Part shown: piece after piece, positions 1-6,678 of the stretch
How the letters are laid out: each line of letters opens with the position of its first letter
How positions within the stretch are numbered: the stretch's first letter is position 1
DNA from: a virus
Strand: one strand, 5' to 3'
IMG/VR virus record: IMGVR_UViG_3300030104_005879
Location: 1 to 34,693 of that record
Length of the DNA stretch: 34,693 nucleotides
Position numbers and translations under genes: made by a program
The notes under the pieces: generated by a model
The model's database searches: none
Seen by the model: only the letters and a program-made list of their open reading frames with translations
What the model was told of the DNA's origin: nothing

Positions 1-259
1 TGTAATAGTCAGTCTATCTTTAGGAGTTTATGCTTTATGGAGTGAATTAAAAAATGCTAAAAAAGAATTAGCTGATGAAAGGAAAGCAAGCAGAGAAGAA
101 TTGAAAGATATGAAAGATGCTCATGCACTTGAATTAAAAGAACTAAATACATATATTAGGGGCAGGGATTTAGATACACAAGATACATTAAATGATGTAG
201 TAGGTGCTGTAGAATCTATCCATCAAATAATTTCTGAAAAATTAAATAATATTAACTGA
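1..259 (+). CDS. Holin-like membrane protein, 5'-truncated by the window edge (copy A)
   Basis: The frame is open from base 2 to the TGA at 257-259 and encodes 85 residues matching the protein at 33933-34229 from its residue 14 onward. The visible part keeps the second half of one hydrophobic segment (VIVSLSLGVYALW) followed by a long charged helix rich in K, E and D. One membrane segment plus a charged coiled coil is typical of small phage holins of the BhlA/UviB kind, which permeabilise the inner membrane so that the muralytic enzyme can act. It sits next to an amidase, which supports a lysis role. The gene only lacks its start because the window begins inside it. The holin call is inferred from topology and context; no catalytic motif exists to confirm it. 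Confidence 0.6.
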   Translation, partial: VIVSLSLGVYALWSELKNAKKELADERKASREELKDMKDAHALELKELNTYIRGRDLDTQDTLNDVVGAVESIHQIISEKLNNIN

Positions 260-387
260 TGTCAGAACAAGAAATAAAAGACTGTAATGAAAAAATTCTT
301 TGTTTTGTTCAAAAGGCAAAATTAAGGATTAAAAAACTTAAGGAAAACTGTAACAAAAGAGACTGCAAAGATAAGAAAAGTGCTTAG
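259..387 (+). CDS. Small basic cysteine-containing protein, 42 aa (copy A)
   Basis: The ATG overlaps the stop of the holin-like gene (TGATG, 257-261), a translational-coupling arrangement. The product is lysine-rich with four cysteines, two of them in CNKRDC near the C-terminus. A second copy with the same length and the same overlap lies at 34229-34357. The proteins differ at only a few positions, and the DNA differences are mostly at third codon positions, so this tiny ORF is very likely a real gene. Its 3' end overlaps the end of the convergent amidase gene by four bases. The function is unknown. Its place between holin and amidase suggests a lysis accessory protein, but nothing in the sequence proves that. 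Confidence 0.6.
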   Translation: MSEQEIKDCNEKILCFVQKAKLRIKKLKENCNKRDCKDKKSA

Positions 388-1286
388 CTAGTCATTTTGT
401 TTTTAGTCCAAATTGCTGTCATTAGTGCAGCTTGTGTTCTTCCTTCTCTATTGTCAAGTATAAACTTGCAGTCAATATCTGATGTGTGAAAGCCAAACTC
501 TTCCAATATAACTCCAAAATTATCATATACATCTAAGTTTTTTAGTATATAAAAGTTTGCTTCATGGTCTTTTTGACCTTCTTTTCCTGGTCTCATTCTC
601 CATTCAGGAAAGAAAAATTTCACATTTTTATAATGATCTGCAGCAATTTCATCACTAAAGGTATTCCCTTTTGTTGTGAATATCATAAAACCTTGCGTTT
701 TGCTTAGTTTATCTGCTGAATGGGTTAATGGTATAGCATTACTATGAAAGGAGTGCAAATAGCCAAAATATCCACAATTAAGGTATGATTTGACTAATGC
801 TACACGTTCAGCTAATGGAGTATCTTTATAAGGGTGATATGTTCTTATAGTTTGTATTCCTTTTTGTGTACATTTATCTATAAACATTTCTGCAGCTATT
901 CTATTTTCATATCCTTCAAAATAATTTCCTCTACCATCATGTAAAGGTAGTTTAGGGTGATATGCTCTTTTCCCTTTGGTGGTATAAATACCATTAGGAT
1001 CAATTCCTCCATGACCTGCATCAACAAAAATTACAAACCTTTTCTTTTTAAAGTCCATCATTTTGCTTGTAGTCATTTGTGCTATATGATTTATTTTAGT
1101 CATTGTAACATTTCCTACTATTCCATCATTCTTAAGATTGTATTTTGATTGGAATATTTTTACAGCTTTTCTTGTATGATCTCCAAACTGACCATCTATT
1201 AAAATATTAGTATTTAAAATAGCATTTAATTTAGTTTGTAAATCTTTTACTTCTTCTCCTTTTGAGCCAAATGTCATTAAATACAT
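384..1286 (-). CDS. N-acetylmuramoyl-L-alanine amidase with N-terminal peptidoglycan-binding domain (endolysin)
   Basis: The 300-aa product has a PG_binding_1-like domain at about residues 6-65 (GSKGEEVKDLQ, DGQFG, AVKIFQ, DGIVG) and an Amidase_3-type zinc amidase domain at about 84-298. Likely zinc ligands are H92 in DAGHGG, E127 in GYENRIA and H181 in HSFHSNA; the catalytic glutamate is probably E262 or E263 in ILEEFGFHTSD. Amidase_3 enzymes cut the bond between N-acetylmuramic acid and L-alanine of peptidoglycan, so this is the probable endolysin. No signal peptide is seen, so export would need the holin. It is the only complete - strand gene in the window and faces the holin-like gene tail to tail. 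A second, diverged copy is cut by the right edge of the window. An alternative start lies three codons in. Confidence 0.9.
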   Translation of the reverse strand: MYLMTFGSKGEEVKDLQTKLNAILNTNILIDGQFGDHTRKAVKIFQSKYNLKNDGIVGNVTMTKINHIAQMTTSKMMDFKKKRFVIFVDAGHGGIDPNGIYTTKGKRAYHPKLPLHDGRGNYFEGYENRIAAEMFIDKCTQKGIQTIRTYHPYKDTPLAERVALVKSYLNCGYFGYLHSFHSNAIPLTHSADKLSKTQGFMIFTTKGNTFSDEIAADHYKNVKFFFPEWRMRPGKEGQKDHEANFYILKNLDVYDNFGVILEEFGFHTSDIDCKFILDNREGRTQAALMTAIWTKNKMTS

Positions 1287-1396
1287 AATTTTTTTTAAAA
1301 AAGTTATTGAAATAATAGGATATATAAAATAAATGTTTTATAATTGTGTATACTTAATAATTAAATATACAAATAACAATTAAAAAAATCAAAATT
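1287..1396. promoter_or_regulatory. Divergent intergenic region, probable promoters for amidase (-) and early genes (+)
   Basis: This 110-base, very AT-rich gap separates the amidase gene from the rightward early genes, so both must be started here unless transcription reads in from elsewhere. TATAATTG at 1339-1346 is a loose match to the Bacteroidetes -7 element TAnnTTTG, but the nearest TTG upstream (1307-1309) is 29 bases away, longer than usual. The stretch before the start at 1397 (AAAAAAATCAAA) resembles the A-rich leaders before other genes here. The position, rather than a clear consensus, supports the call. Confidence 0.4.
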
Positions 1397-1717
1397 ATGG
1401 CAACTGCAAAAAAAACTTATTGGACAATAGTATTAAAACCACAAATTGAAGCAACATTAAATAAAATGGATGCTCCTAAAGAATGGAAAAAAGGAATGCT
1501 TAAATTACAAAAAGGATTAAACACAGCAAGAAATATTGTAGCTTCAAAGGGATGGCAAGCAGGTATAGAATCAATGGATAAGTATTATAAATTATGTAGG
1601 TTTTTAGGAATGCCTGACGTGGTAATTGGCAAAAGTCCAAATGATAAATATTGGAGAAAATATGCAGAATTGGAAGGCTATGTGTATAGATGGAATATTG
1701 GTGATGCTTTATGTTAA
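1397..1717 (+). CDS. Hypothetical protein, 106 aa
   Basis: The product is not recognised. It is a basic, soluble protein with many lysines and tryptophans (KKTYWTIVLKP, EWKKGMLKLQKG, GWQAGIESMDKYYKL), predicted mainly helical and without a signal peptide or membrane segment. It is the first gene rightward from the divergent region beside the amidase and has a typical A-rich leader. Being first in the early block makes a host-takeover or DNA-binding role possible, but that is only inferred from position. Confidence 0.7.
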   Translation: MATAKKTYWTIVLKPQIEATLNKMDAPKEWKKGMLKLQKGLNTARNIVASKGWQAGIESMDKYYKLCRFLGMPDVVIGKSPNDKYWRKYAELEGYVYRWNIGDALC

Positions 1718-1753
1718 AACTCCTATTTTTTCAAACAACAAAAACAAATCAAA

Positions 1754-2083
1754 ATGAAATCTAAAGTATTTAAAATTGCACACGCAGTAAAAACTGAATT
1801 TAGCACATGGTCTGAAGCATTAAAATTTGCTTGGACTAAAGTCAAACTTCAAAGAAGTCTTAAGGAATTACCTGTTGATATAGAAAAACAAGAAGGAGGA
1901 TTATTCTTTATCTTTAAGAAAAAATCTACAGGAGAAAACAGATTAGCACAAGGAACATTGAACCTTGAAACAGAATATACTCCTTCAGCACCTAAAAAAA
2001 TCAACTATTTTATACAGAAGTTTTTTGACGTTAAAAAAAGAGCCTGGAGATCTTTGGATGTTAGAACACTAATTGAATATTAA
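1754..2083 (+). CDS. SH3-barrel (WYL_2/DUF2693-like) protein, 109 aa
   Basis: The N-terminal part (FKIAHAVKTEF.TWSEALKFAWTKVKL, about residues 6-33) matches a pattern I know from small Bacteroidetes and phage proteins, a histidine followed by S-x-ALK-x-AW-x-x-K. The C-terminal half (INYFIQKFFDVKKRAWRSLDVRTLIEY) resembles the Sm/SH3-like barrel of the WYL_2 (DUF2693) family. Such domains are thought to bind nucleic acids or ligands, but the role in phages is not settled. The start is preceded by the recurrent CAAACAAC leader, and a strong terminator follows 6 bases after the stop. The assignment is from memory of the family pattern and should be confirmed by profile search. Confidence 0.55.
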   Translation: MKSKVFKIAHAVKTEFSTWSEALKFAWTKVKLQRSLKELPVDIEKQEGGLFFIFKKKSTGENRLAQGTLNLETEYTPSAPKKINYFIQKFFDVKKRAWRSLDVRTLIEY

Positions 2084-2089
2084 TCATAA

Positions 2090-2137
2090 AAGGTTAGGAG
2101 CAATGTTTATATGCATAGCTTCTGACCTTATTTTTTT
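2090..2137 (+). terminator. Rho-independent terminator after the first early genes
   Basis: A 12-bp stem (AAGGTTAGGAGC at 2090-2101 with GCTTCTGACCTT at 2118-2129, two G-U pairs) is followed by a run of seven T at 2131-2137. The 16-base loop is long and may fold further. It closes the 1397-2083 transcription unit; genes beyond would need read-through or their own start. Confidence 0.75.
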
Positions 2138-2158
2138 AAGCACATAAATAATAAAAAA

Positions 2159-2410
2159 ATGAGTGAAAAAGTAACAGTTTATATAAGTGAATGGAGTGAT
2201 GAAAAACTAAAAAATGAATTAAAAATTGAATTAGATTATCAAAAAGATTTAAGCTATTTTTTTTCATTTATTGATAAAGCATTAAAAGATAAATTTAACA
2301 TTAGCTTTGAATATTTGATGGAACATGCTGATGCTAATGCTCAACATATTATAGCAATAGATGAAGAACTAAAATCAAGATCAAATTATTATCCAAACAA
2401 CTTAAATTAA
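2159..2410 (+). CDS. Hypothetical acidic protein, 83 aa
   Basis: This gene follows directly after the terminator at 2090-2137. The product is not recognised. It is soluble, predicted mostly helical, and contains KNELKIELDYQKDLSYFFSF and a C-terminal segment rich in A, D and E. The stop is 4 bases before the next start, so the two are likely co-translated. No motif indicates a function. Confidence 0.65.
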   Translation: MSEKVTVYISEWSDEKLKNELKIELDYQKDLSYFFSFIDKALKDKFNISFEYLMEHADANAQHIIAIDEELKSRSNYYPNNLN

Positions 2411-2414
2411 AATT

Positions 2415-2792
2415 ATGCCTATCAAAAAATTATTTTCAAAGGATCAAGAATTAAGAATTAATGCTTTAGCTAATGCTCAAAAAGAACAAGAAGCATTAGA
2501 AAAAGAAGTAGAAAAATTAAAACAACAAAACACTAATATGCAGTACAATATTGAAATTTACGTTGATGGTAAAAAAGCAAAATATGGACATTTTTTCAAT
2601 TTAGATATTGAAGAAGCAGCAGATGAACTTATACAATATGATTACTTTTCTGAAAAATATACATTGGAAGAATTGGAATTTCTTTTAGAAGTTGGTTTTA
2701 CTGATTGTTCACCATATTTATATTTAGGATGTTCATTGCTTAACTTTAAGGTTACAAGATGGAACAAAGAACTTTATAAAGATATGATATGA
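2415..2792 (+). CDS. Hypothetical protein with N-terminal coiled coil, 125 aa
   Basis: Residues of about 10-45 form a heptad-like coiled coil (LANAQKEQEALEKEVEKLKQQN), followed by a compact acidic domain containing a tyrosine-rich patch (CSPYLYLGCS). There is no signal peptide. It lies in a chain of short early genes with 4-base gaps or overlaps: the next ORF starts at 2789 inside its stop codon. The family is not recognised. Confidence 0.65.
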   Translation: MPIKKLFSKDQELRINALANAQKEQEALEKEVEKLKQQNTNMQYNIEIYVDGKKAKYGHFFNLDIEEAADELIQYDYFSEKYTLEELEFLLEVGFTDCSPYLYLGCSLLNFKVTRWNKELYKDMI

Positions 2793-2923
2793 AAAAGAAA
2801 AAATTTAAAGCAGGTGATACTATCACTTGGGAAGTAAAGTATAAAAAAATTTATATAACTAAAGCAATAGAAAAAAATGAAATCAAAAGAAATTTATATG
2901 TGCCAAGTGCAAATCAAAGATAG
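2789..2923 (+). CDS. Short basic hypothetical protein, 44 aa
   Basis: The ATG at 2789 overlaps the stop of the preceding gene (ATGA), the standard coupling pattern in this block. The frame encodes a lysine-rich peptide beginning MKKKKFKAGDTITWEVKYKK, reminiscent of a small beta-barrel, and ends in TAG at 2921-2923. It overlaps the following gene in another frame by up to 47 bases, which lowers confidence. If that gene starts at its next Met (2898), the overlap shrinks to 26 bases. Confidence 0.45.
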   Translation: MKKKKFKAGDTITWEVKYKKIYITKAIEKNEIKRNLYVPSANQR

Positions 2924-3083
2924 AGGAGTAACATTCCCTTTAAGTAAAGCCATAGAAGTGCATGAACCAGTTCAATTGAATGTACAAAAGTTTTTAAAAA
3001 ACAATTGTCATGCTATGGATTTAAGCAAATATTTTGAATTTGAAATATTAAATAAAAAATTAATAGGTTATGGCAATGTATAA
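2877..3083 (+). CDS. Hypothetical protein, 68 aa
   Basis: The product has no recognised family. It contains two cysteines and a short beta-rich stretch (YMCQVQIKDRGVTFPLSKAIEVHEPVQLNVQKFL). The start is uncertain: ATG at 2877 gives a 47-base overlap with the previous ORF, while ATG at 2898 (MCQVQIKDRG) gives a smaller one. It belongs to the dense early gene chain; the next small ORF starts inside its 3' end. Confidence 0.5.
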   Translation: MKSKEIYMCQVQIKDRGVTFPLSKAIEVHEPVQLNVQKFLKNNCHAMDLSKYFEFEILNKKLIGYGNV

Positions 3084-3171
3084 GAAATTTTGTAAAAGAT
3101 GGAATCTAAAACCTAATAGATATTCTTCATTAAAAACTTATAAAACATGGTTAAAATACTTAAAATATTGA
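3076..3171 (+). CDS. Possible 31-aa basic peptide
   Basis: This short ORF overlaps the end of the 2877-3083 gene and the first 25 bases of the glucosaminidase gene. The peptide is strongly basic and aromatic (MYKKFCKRWNLKPNRYSSLK). Such an ORF could arise by chance in AT-rich DNA. Its tight stop-start overlap matches the local gene style, which is the only support. Confidence 0.3.
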   Translation: MYKKFCKRWNLKPNRYSSLKTYKTWLKYLKY

Positions 3172-3857
3172 TAGTGCTTATAGGAGTTATTTTACTAAGC
3201 ACAAACAATATAAAACAAGAAGAAGTGATATATGCAGGAAGGTTTGAACCTGCTGCAGTAGAACAAAAGTATAATATGCTTGGATTACCTTCTAATAGAT
3301 TATGGATGTCACAATCAGAATGGAAAGGTGAGCAAATCACAAACAAGCTAATTAAATACAGATTTAAGGCTTGGAAAAAAATCCATATAGAAGAATGGGT
3401 TAACCATATGATCCAAGAAGCAAAGAAAGAATCTAAAGTATTTCCTGATATACCTTATCAGCTTTATGTGGCACAGGCTATTCTTGAATCTAATTATGGT
3501 TTGAGTAAATTGGCTAATGATGGTAATAATTTATATGGTCATAAATATAGAGGACAATCTGAAGGCTTTTTAGTGATGGCTGATGATAGTCCAACAGATA
3601 AATTTACTAAGTTTAAAAGCCAATGGTATTCTTTAAGGTCACATTCTTATCTGCTTATGAACAAATATAGGAAAAGGATTAAAGCAAAAAATCCTACTCT
3701 GCAGGATTGGTATAAAGCACTTTGTGGAGCAACCAATATTCAAGGAAGTAGAAGATGGGTAAGCAGGGGTAATTCTGTTTATGCAACTTCATGTTTCAAT
3801 GGCACTTGCTATATTGATAAATTGAAATCTATTATAAAAAAATATAAATTGAAATAA
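3147..3857 (+). CDS. Glucosaminidase-family peptidoglycan hydrolase with N-terminal membrane anchor or signal
   Basis: The 236-aa product begins with a short hydrophobic segment (residues 4-18, ILKILIVLIGVILLS), probably a signal peptide or signal anchor. The mature part carries the FlgJ/Glucosaminidase (PF01832) pattern: AQAILESNYGLSKLA with probable catalytic E114, then NNLYGHK at 128-133, and a later DWYKALCGATNIQGSRRWVS region. Enzymes of this family cut the glycan strand of peptidoglycan at N-acetylglucosamine. With its own export signal it can reach the cell wall without a holin, unlike the amidase. It lies among early genes, far from the lysis cassette, so it might act in lysis, in superinfection exclusion or as a virion-associated enzyme; context alone cannot decide. 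Confidence 0.85.
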   Translation: MVKILKILIVLIGVILLSTNNIKQEEVIYAGRFEPAAVEQKYNMLGLPSNRLWMSQSEWKGEQITNKLIKYRFKAWKKIHIEEWVNHMIQEAKKESKVFPDIPYQLYVAQAILESNYGLSKLANDGNNLYGHKYRGQSEGFLVMADDSPTDKFTKFKSQWYSLRSHSYLLMNKYRKRIKAKNPTLQDWYKALCGATNIQGSRRWVSRGNSVYATSCFNGTCYIDKLKSIIKKYKLK

Positions 3858-3858
3858 A

Positions 3859-4098
3859 ATGAATGGATTAGAAAAAAAACAGTTTGAATTTAGAATTAAA
3901 AAAAAGAATAAAGAATTAAAAGAATTTCAAGAGTTAATAAGATTTAGAAATTTAGAAATAAGATCATTAAAGCAACAGCTTAATTCTAGTAATTCTAAAT
4001 TAGAAACATGTAAAAATAAAATACAAACTTATAAAGATAAGATTGTAAATTTAGAAACTAATTATAAAAAATTGATACAATACAAAAGAAATAATTAA
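3859..4098 (+). CDS. Coiled-coil hypothetical protein, 79 aa
   Basis: Almost the whole product is one charged heptad-repeat helix (KKKNKELKEFQELI, LEIRSLKQQLNSSNSKLETC). It starts one base after the glucosaminidase stop codon, so the two are probably co-translated. There is no membrane segment. Its function is unknown. Confidence 0.6.
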   Translation: MNGLEKKQFEFRIKKKNKELKEFQELIRFRNLEIRSLKQQLNSSNSKLETCKNKIQTYKDKIVNLETNYKKLIQYKRNN

Positions 4099-4115
4099 TA
4101 TAAAAAACTAAAAAA

Positions 4116-4394
4116 ATGGACATTAATAACAGGCAAAAGATTAAAAATCTTATCTTAGAATATATTGAAAGGGAAAAGATCACTACTTACATCCTGCAAA
4201 AAGCAGAAGCAAATTTTAAAGTATATCCTTTAGGAGTATCTTTTATTACTATAAATAGGATTTTAAACAACAAAAAATATATTCCCAGTCCTAGAACATT
4301 GATTAAGATTTTTGATGTAATAGGAGTAGAATATACTTTTGATTATGGCATACTAAATTTTGAATATAAACTTGAAAACAACTATTCTTATTAA
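4116..4394 (+). CDS. Small helix-turn-helix DNA-binding protein, 92 aa
   Basis: Residues of about 20-70 resemble an XRE/Cro-type helix-turn-helix: helices ILEYIEREKITTYILQKA and GVSFITINRILNNKKYIPSPRTLIKIFDVIGV, the second carrying the recognition-helix pattern that ends in a ...P...TL..I...IGV segment. This fits a phage transcription regulator acting on early or replication promoters. It overlaps the next gene by 35 bases. There is no adjacent integrase or divergent repressor partner, so a lysogeny switch is not indicated. Confidence 0.6.
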   Translation: MDINNRQKIKNLILEYIEREKITTYILQKAEANFKVYPLGVSFITINRILNNKKYIPSPRTLIKIFDVIGVEYTFDYGILNFEYKLENNYSY

Positions 4395-4725
4395 AGGTAT
4401 TGTTCATGGAATGAATGGTAAGCATGGATTAATTAGGGAACACTTTAGAACAGCTAAAAGGAAGAAGGAATTGTATAAGGTGTTAATTAAAAGCCAAACA
4501 AAAAATGAGCACAAAGGCAAAGTTAAAATCAGATACATAGGTTATAAATCTATACTTATGGATTGGGATAACTTTGCTGCTTCATTTAAGCACTTAGGTG
4601 ATGCTCTAGTAAGCTGTAAGGTGATAGTTGATGATAAGCCTGCTATAGTCCAGGAGTTTATTCCTGAACAGATAAAATGCAAAAGAAAGGATCAAAGAGT
4701 AATAATTATTATTGAAGATTGTTAA
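4360..4725 (+). CDS. RusA-like Holliday junction resolvase, 121 aa
   Basis: The key segment is LMDWDNFAASFKHLGDALVSCKVIVDDKPAI: D68 and D70 with N71, K77, D81 and the pair D91-D92, the arrangement of metal-binding acidic residues in RusA endodeoxyribonucleases. The length (about 120 aa) is normal for the family. The N-terminal strand LKTTILIKGIVHGMNG fits the family's opening strand and glycine-rich turn, so the upstream ATG at 4360, overlapping the previous gene by 35 bases, is preferred over the Met at 4411. RusA dimers cut four-way junctions, resolving recombination and branched replication intermediates before packaging. It sits next to the ERF/exonuclease module, which suits this role. 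Confidence 0.7.
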   Translation: MNINLKTTILIKGIVHGMNGKHGLIREHFRTAKRKKELYKVLIKSQTKNEHKGKVKIRYIGYKSILMDWDNFAASFKHLGDALVSCKVIVDDKPAIVQEFIPEQIKCKRKDQRVIIIIEDC

Positions 4726-4792
4726 TTATTCAAAATAATTTCTTATATTGCAGATGATATAAGGCTAATCTATAAGGCATACTAAGTGTTTG

Positions 4793-4830
4793 AACCTTGT
4801 TAAGTTTTTTAACTTTTCAAGGTTTTTTTT
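4793..4830 (+). terminator. Rho-independent terminator ending the first early block
   Basis: AACCTTG at 4793-4799 pairs with CAAGGTT near 4818-4824, with GTTAA/TTAAC extending the stem inside, followed by eight T. The 257-base gap from 4726 to 4982 otherwise contains no gene that I can see, only this terminator, poly-A/T tracts and the likely promoter for the recombination operon. Confidence 0.75.
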
Positions 4831-4888
4831 ATGAAATTTTGTTAAAAAACAGAGAAATTTGCACTTTTTTTAAAAAAAAACAATAAAA

Positions 4889-4931
4889 TTTGCTTCAAAT
4901 GTTGTGTATATTAAAACTTTGTTTTATATTG
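4889..4931 (+). promoter_or_regulatory. Candidate promoter for the recombination operon
   Basis: TTTG at 4889-4892 and AAACTTTG at 4914-4921 (21 bases between them) approximate the Bacteroidetes -33 TTTG and -7 TAnnTTTG elements with one mismatch. A second overlapping option is TTG at 4902-4904 with TATATTGT at 4925-4932. Being downstream of a terminator and 50-90 bases before the start at 4983 makes a promoter necessary here; which option is used is uncertain. Confidence 0.4.
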
Positions 4932-4982
4932 TGATATCATTAGTTAATTACTTATTTAAACAAACAACAAAAAAATCAAATC

Positions 4983-5303
4983 ATGATTAAAGATATTAAA
5001 AATTCAATAGTAGTAAATATAGAGCATTGTGGAGATGGGTTAATATATGAATTGCAATTTTTAGAAAATGATACCTATCAGCAGTTCCATTTATTATATG
5101 ATGCTTTATGTAATTATTATCCTGAAGATTTTGATCTTTCTCTACTAGCTTATGAATCTTTTGATGATTTAAGCTATAAGATAGAAACTTTAATAGAAAA
5201 TGAAGAAATGGAGTTTTATCTCTTTGATGGTATAGATGTTTATCATATAGATGAATCTGATAAATTCAATAAAAATTGTTATACTAATCCTAAATTTATG
5301 TAG
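4983..5303 (+). CDS. Acidic hypothetical protein, 106 aa
   Basis: The product is strongly acidic (DALCNYYPEDFDLSLLAYESFDDLSYKIETLIENEEMEFYLFDG) and predicted soluble. Small, highly acidic early phage proteins are often DNA mimics or inhibitors of host nucleases or RNA polymerase, but nothing here beyond charge supports that. The start is preceded by the canonical ACAAACAACAA leader (4960-4970). It lies upstream of the ERF gene with 57 bases between. Confidence 0.65.
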   Translation: MIKDIKNSIVVNIEHCGDGLIYELQFLENDTYQQFHLLYDALCNYYPEDFDLSLLAYESFDDLSYKIETLIENEEMEFYLFDGIDVYHIDESDKFNKNCYTNPKFM

Positions 5304-5360
5304 ATGAAAAAAAGGTTATATTTATAAAAAATTCTTTAAATAATTTAAAACACAAACAAC

Positions 5361-5963
5361 ATGAATGTGATACACTTAAGTCCTCAAATGTGGCAAACTG
5401 AAGAAATTTCAGAACTGGCTAAAGCATTAATAAACTTTGGCAAAGACTTCCAAAAAGCATCACTTAAGAAAGATGCTCAAAACCAATATCTGAAGAACCA
5501 ATATATTACTTTAGATAACTTATTAAATACCTGCAGACCATTGCTTACAAAACATAATTTAATAGTAACACAGGAGTTAGCAGGTGAGTATATTGTTACT
5601 ACTCTTTACCATGAATCAGGTCAATTTAAAGGATCAGCTATGATCTTTAATCCAATGGCAGGTAATAAAAGCACTAACAACCTTCAAGCTATTGGAGGAG
5701 GAATTACATATGCTAAAAGGTATGCGTTAGGTGCTCTTTTATGTATTTCTACAGATGTAGATGATGATGGTAATTCTACTCCTGATACATCTTTTAAAAA
5801 ACAAAAAAAAAGTGATCTTCCTGTAGGCTTGTATGAACATGCTGCAAAAGCTTATATTAGAGATGGGAATCTGAATAGTGTAAAAAATAAATATACTGTA
5901 TCAAAATCTGCTGAAAAAGTAATTCTTAACAATGCTAATAACTTAGAAAAAATTAATGAGTAA
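5361..5963 (+). CDS. erf: ERF-family single-strand annealing protein
   Basis: The 200-aa product shows the ERF superfamily core: ELAKALINFGKDFQKASLKK near the N-terminus, the NQYITLDNLLNTCRPLLTKHNLIVTQ segment, and the signature QAIGGGITYAKRYALGALLCI (109-129) followed by the acidic VDDDGN. ERF proteins coat single strands and anneal complementary DNA, driving phage recombination and circularisation. The next gene, overlapping by 8 bases, encodes an exonuclease that would make the single strands, the usual annealing protein/exonuclease pair. The ATG is immediately preceded by ACACAAACAAC. Confidence 0.9.
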   Translation: MNVIHLSPQMWQTEEISELAKALINFGKDFQKASLKKDAQNQYLKNQYITLDNLLNTCRPLLTKHNLIVTQELAGEYIVTTLYHESGQFKGSAMIFNPMAGNKSTNNLQAIGGGITYAKRYALGALLCISTDVDDDGNSTPDTSFKKQKKSDLPVGLYEHAAKAYIRDGNLNSVKNKYTVSKSAEKVILNNANNLEKINE

Positions 5964-6609
5964 TTGGCTAAATATTGAACAAAATACACCTGAATGGCTT
6001 AATATACGTTCAGGTGTATTTACTTCTTCTAATATCTACAATTTGTTTGTAAGTGCTAAAAAAGGAGATGAGTTCAGCAAATCAGCACATACCTATATAA
6101 AGCAAAAAGCAATTGAAACTATTTACCCATTTGAGTTAGATAATTCTTTTTCAGGTAAAGCAATTCAATGGGGGAATGATTATGAGCAGGATGCTGTGAA
6201 AGTTTATGAAGTTACTACAGGAAGCAATGTGACAAATGGAGGGTTTTTTGTATTTGATGAATATACTGGTTCATCTCCTGATGGACTTGTAGATACAGAT
6301 GGACAAATAGAAATTAAATGTCCATATGTTAAGGTCAATCATTTAAACAATGTTTTATACTTAAATGATGATGTGGATTTATATAAAAAGTCTAAGCAGT
6401 ATTATTATCAGGTACATCATCAATTATATTGTAGTGGAAGGGATTATGTAGACTTTATGAGTTTTGACCCTAGACTTCTATCCTCTAAAAATTTTCTTCA
6501 TGTAATAAGAATAGAAAGAAATCAGGAACTGATGGAGCAAATGGCAGAAGTGATATATAAAGCAGGGAAGGAAAAAGATAAAATCATAGAGCAGTTTCTA
6601 AACAGATAA
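5956..6609 (+). CDS. YqaJ-type (lambda exonuclease family) recombination exonuclease
   Basis: The 217-aa product has the YqaJ fold markers: QNTPEWLNIRSGVFTSSNIYNLF at the N-terminus, GKAIQWGNDYEQDA with E77, GSSPDGLVDTDGQIEIKCP giving the PD-(D/E)XK core D109, E119 and K121, and the YYYQVHHQLYCSG segment near 149-160. Such enzymes digest one strand of duplex ends 5' to 3', leaving single-stranded DNA for the neighbouring ERF protein. The 8-base overlap with that gene suggests translational coupling. The stop codon runs straight into the bipartite repeat at 6609. Confidence 0.9.
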   Translation: MSNWLNIEQNTPEWLNIRSGVFTSSNIYNLFVSAKKGDEFSKSAHTYIKQKAIETIYPFELDNSFSGKAIQWGNDYEQDAVKVYEVTTGSNVTNGGFFVFDEYTGSSPDGLVDTDGQIEIKCPYVKVNHLNNVLYLNDDVDLYKKSKQYYYQVHHQLYCSGRDYVDFMSFDPRLLSSKNFLHVIRIERNQELMEQMAEVIYKAGKEKDKIIEQFLNR

Positions 6610-6652
6610 CTCTATATATTAAGCTGTTTCTATTGACATTTTTTGTCAAATT
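6609..6652 (+). promoter_or_regulatory. Bipartite repeat, copy 1 (upstream of methyltransferase)
   Basis: ACTCTATATA (6609-6618), 12 unrelated bases, then a 22-base block containing the inverted repeat TTGACATTTTTTGTCAA (6633-6649). The same two blocks with exactly the same 12-base spacing recur at 8221-8264, right after the methyltransferase gene. The palindrome (6-bp arms, T-rich centre) looks like a protein-binding site. Here no clear TAnnTTTG follows at the right distance, so this copy may be an operator or a divergent promoter type. The start at 6679 follows 26 bases later with an AACAACAAAAAAC leader. Confidence 0.6.
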
Positions 6653-6678
6653 ATATACAATAAAAAACAACAAAAAAC

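Larger units (their letters stand above)
1..723. repeat. Left copy of diverged end repeat (lysis cassette, allele A)
   Basis: This segment aligns base for base, with no gaps, to 33971-34693 (constant offset 33970). The first 72 bases are identical. Divergence is roughly 10% over the holin-like gene and higher within the amidase gene. Most substitutions are synonymous or conservative, so both copies look functional. It is therefore not an exact terminal redundancy. It may mark a circular map of about 33,970 bp with two alleles at the join, or a true duplication. Confidence 0.9.

Noticed and set aside
1-723. Exact direct terminal repeat as in T7-type genomes
   Set aside because: The copies are only identical for 72 bases and then differ at many positions, so they are not a packaging-generated terminal repeat.
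957-1148. Open + strand frame opposite the amidase gene
   Set aside because: It lies entirely antisense to the amidase, which has clear zinc-ligand and catalytic motifs and a second copy under selection; the frame has no domain or leader.
4116-4394. CI-like repressor indicating a temperate phage
   Set aside because: The protein is a single small HTH with no cleavage or dimerisation domain, no divergent partner gene and no integrase or attachment site elsewhere.
6601-6626. Weak hairpin AAACAG/CTGTTT after the exonuclease gene as a terminator
   Set aside because: The stem is only six pairs and lacks a T-run; the region is better explained by the bipartite repeat shared with 8221-8264.
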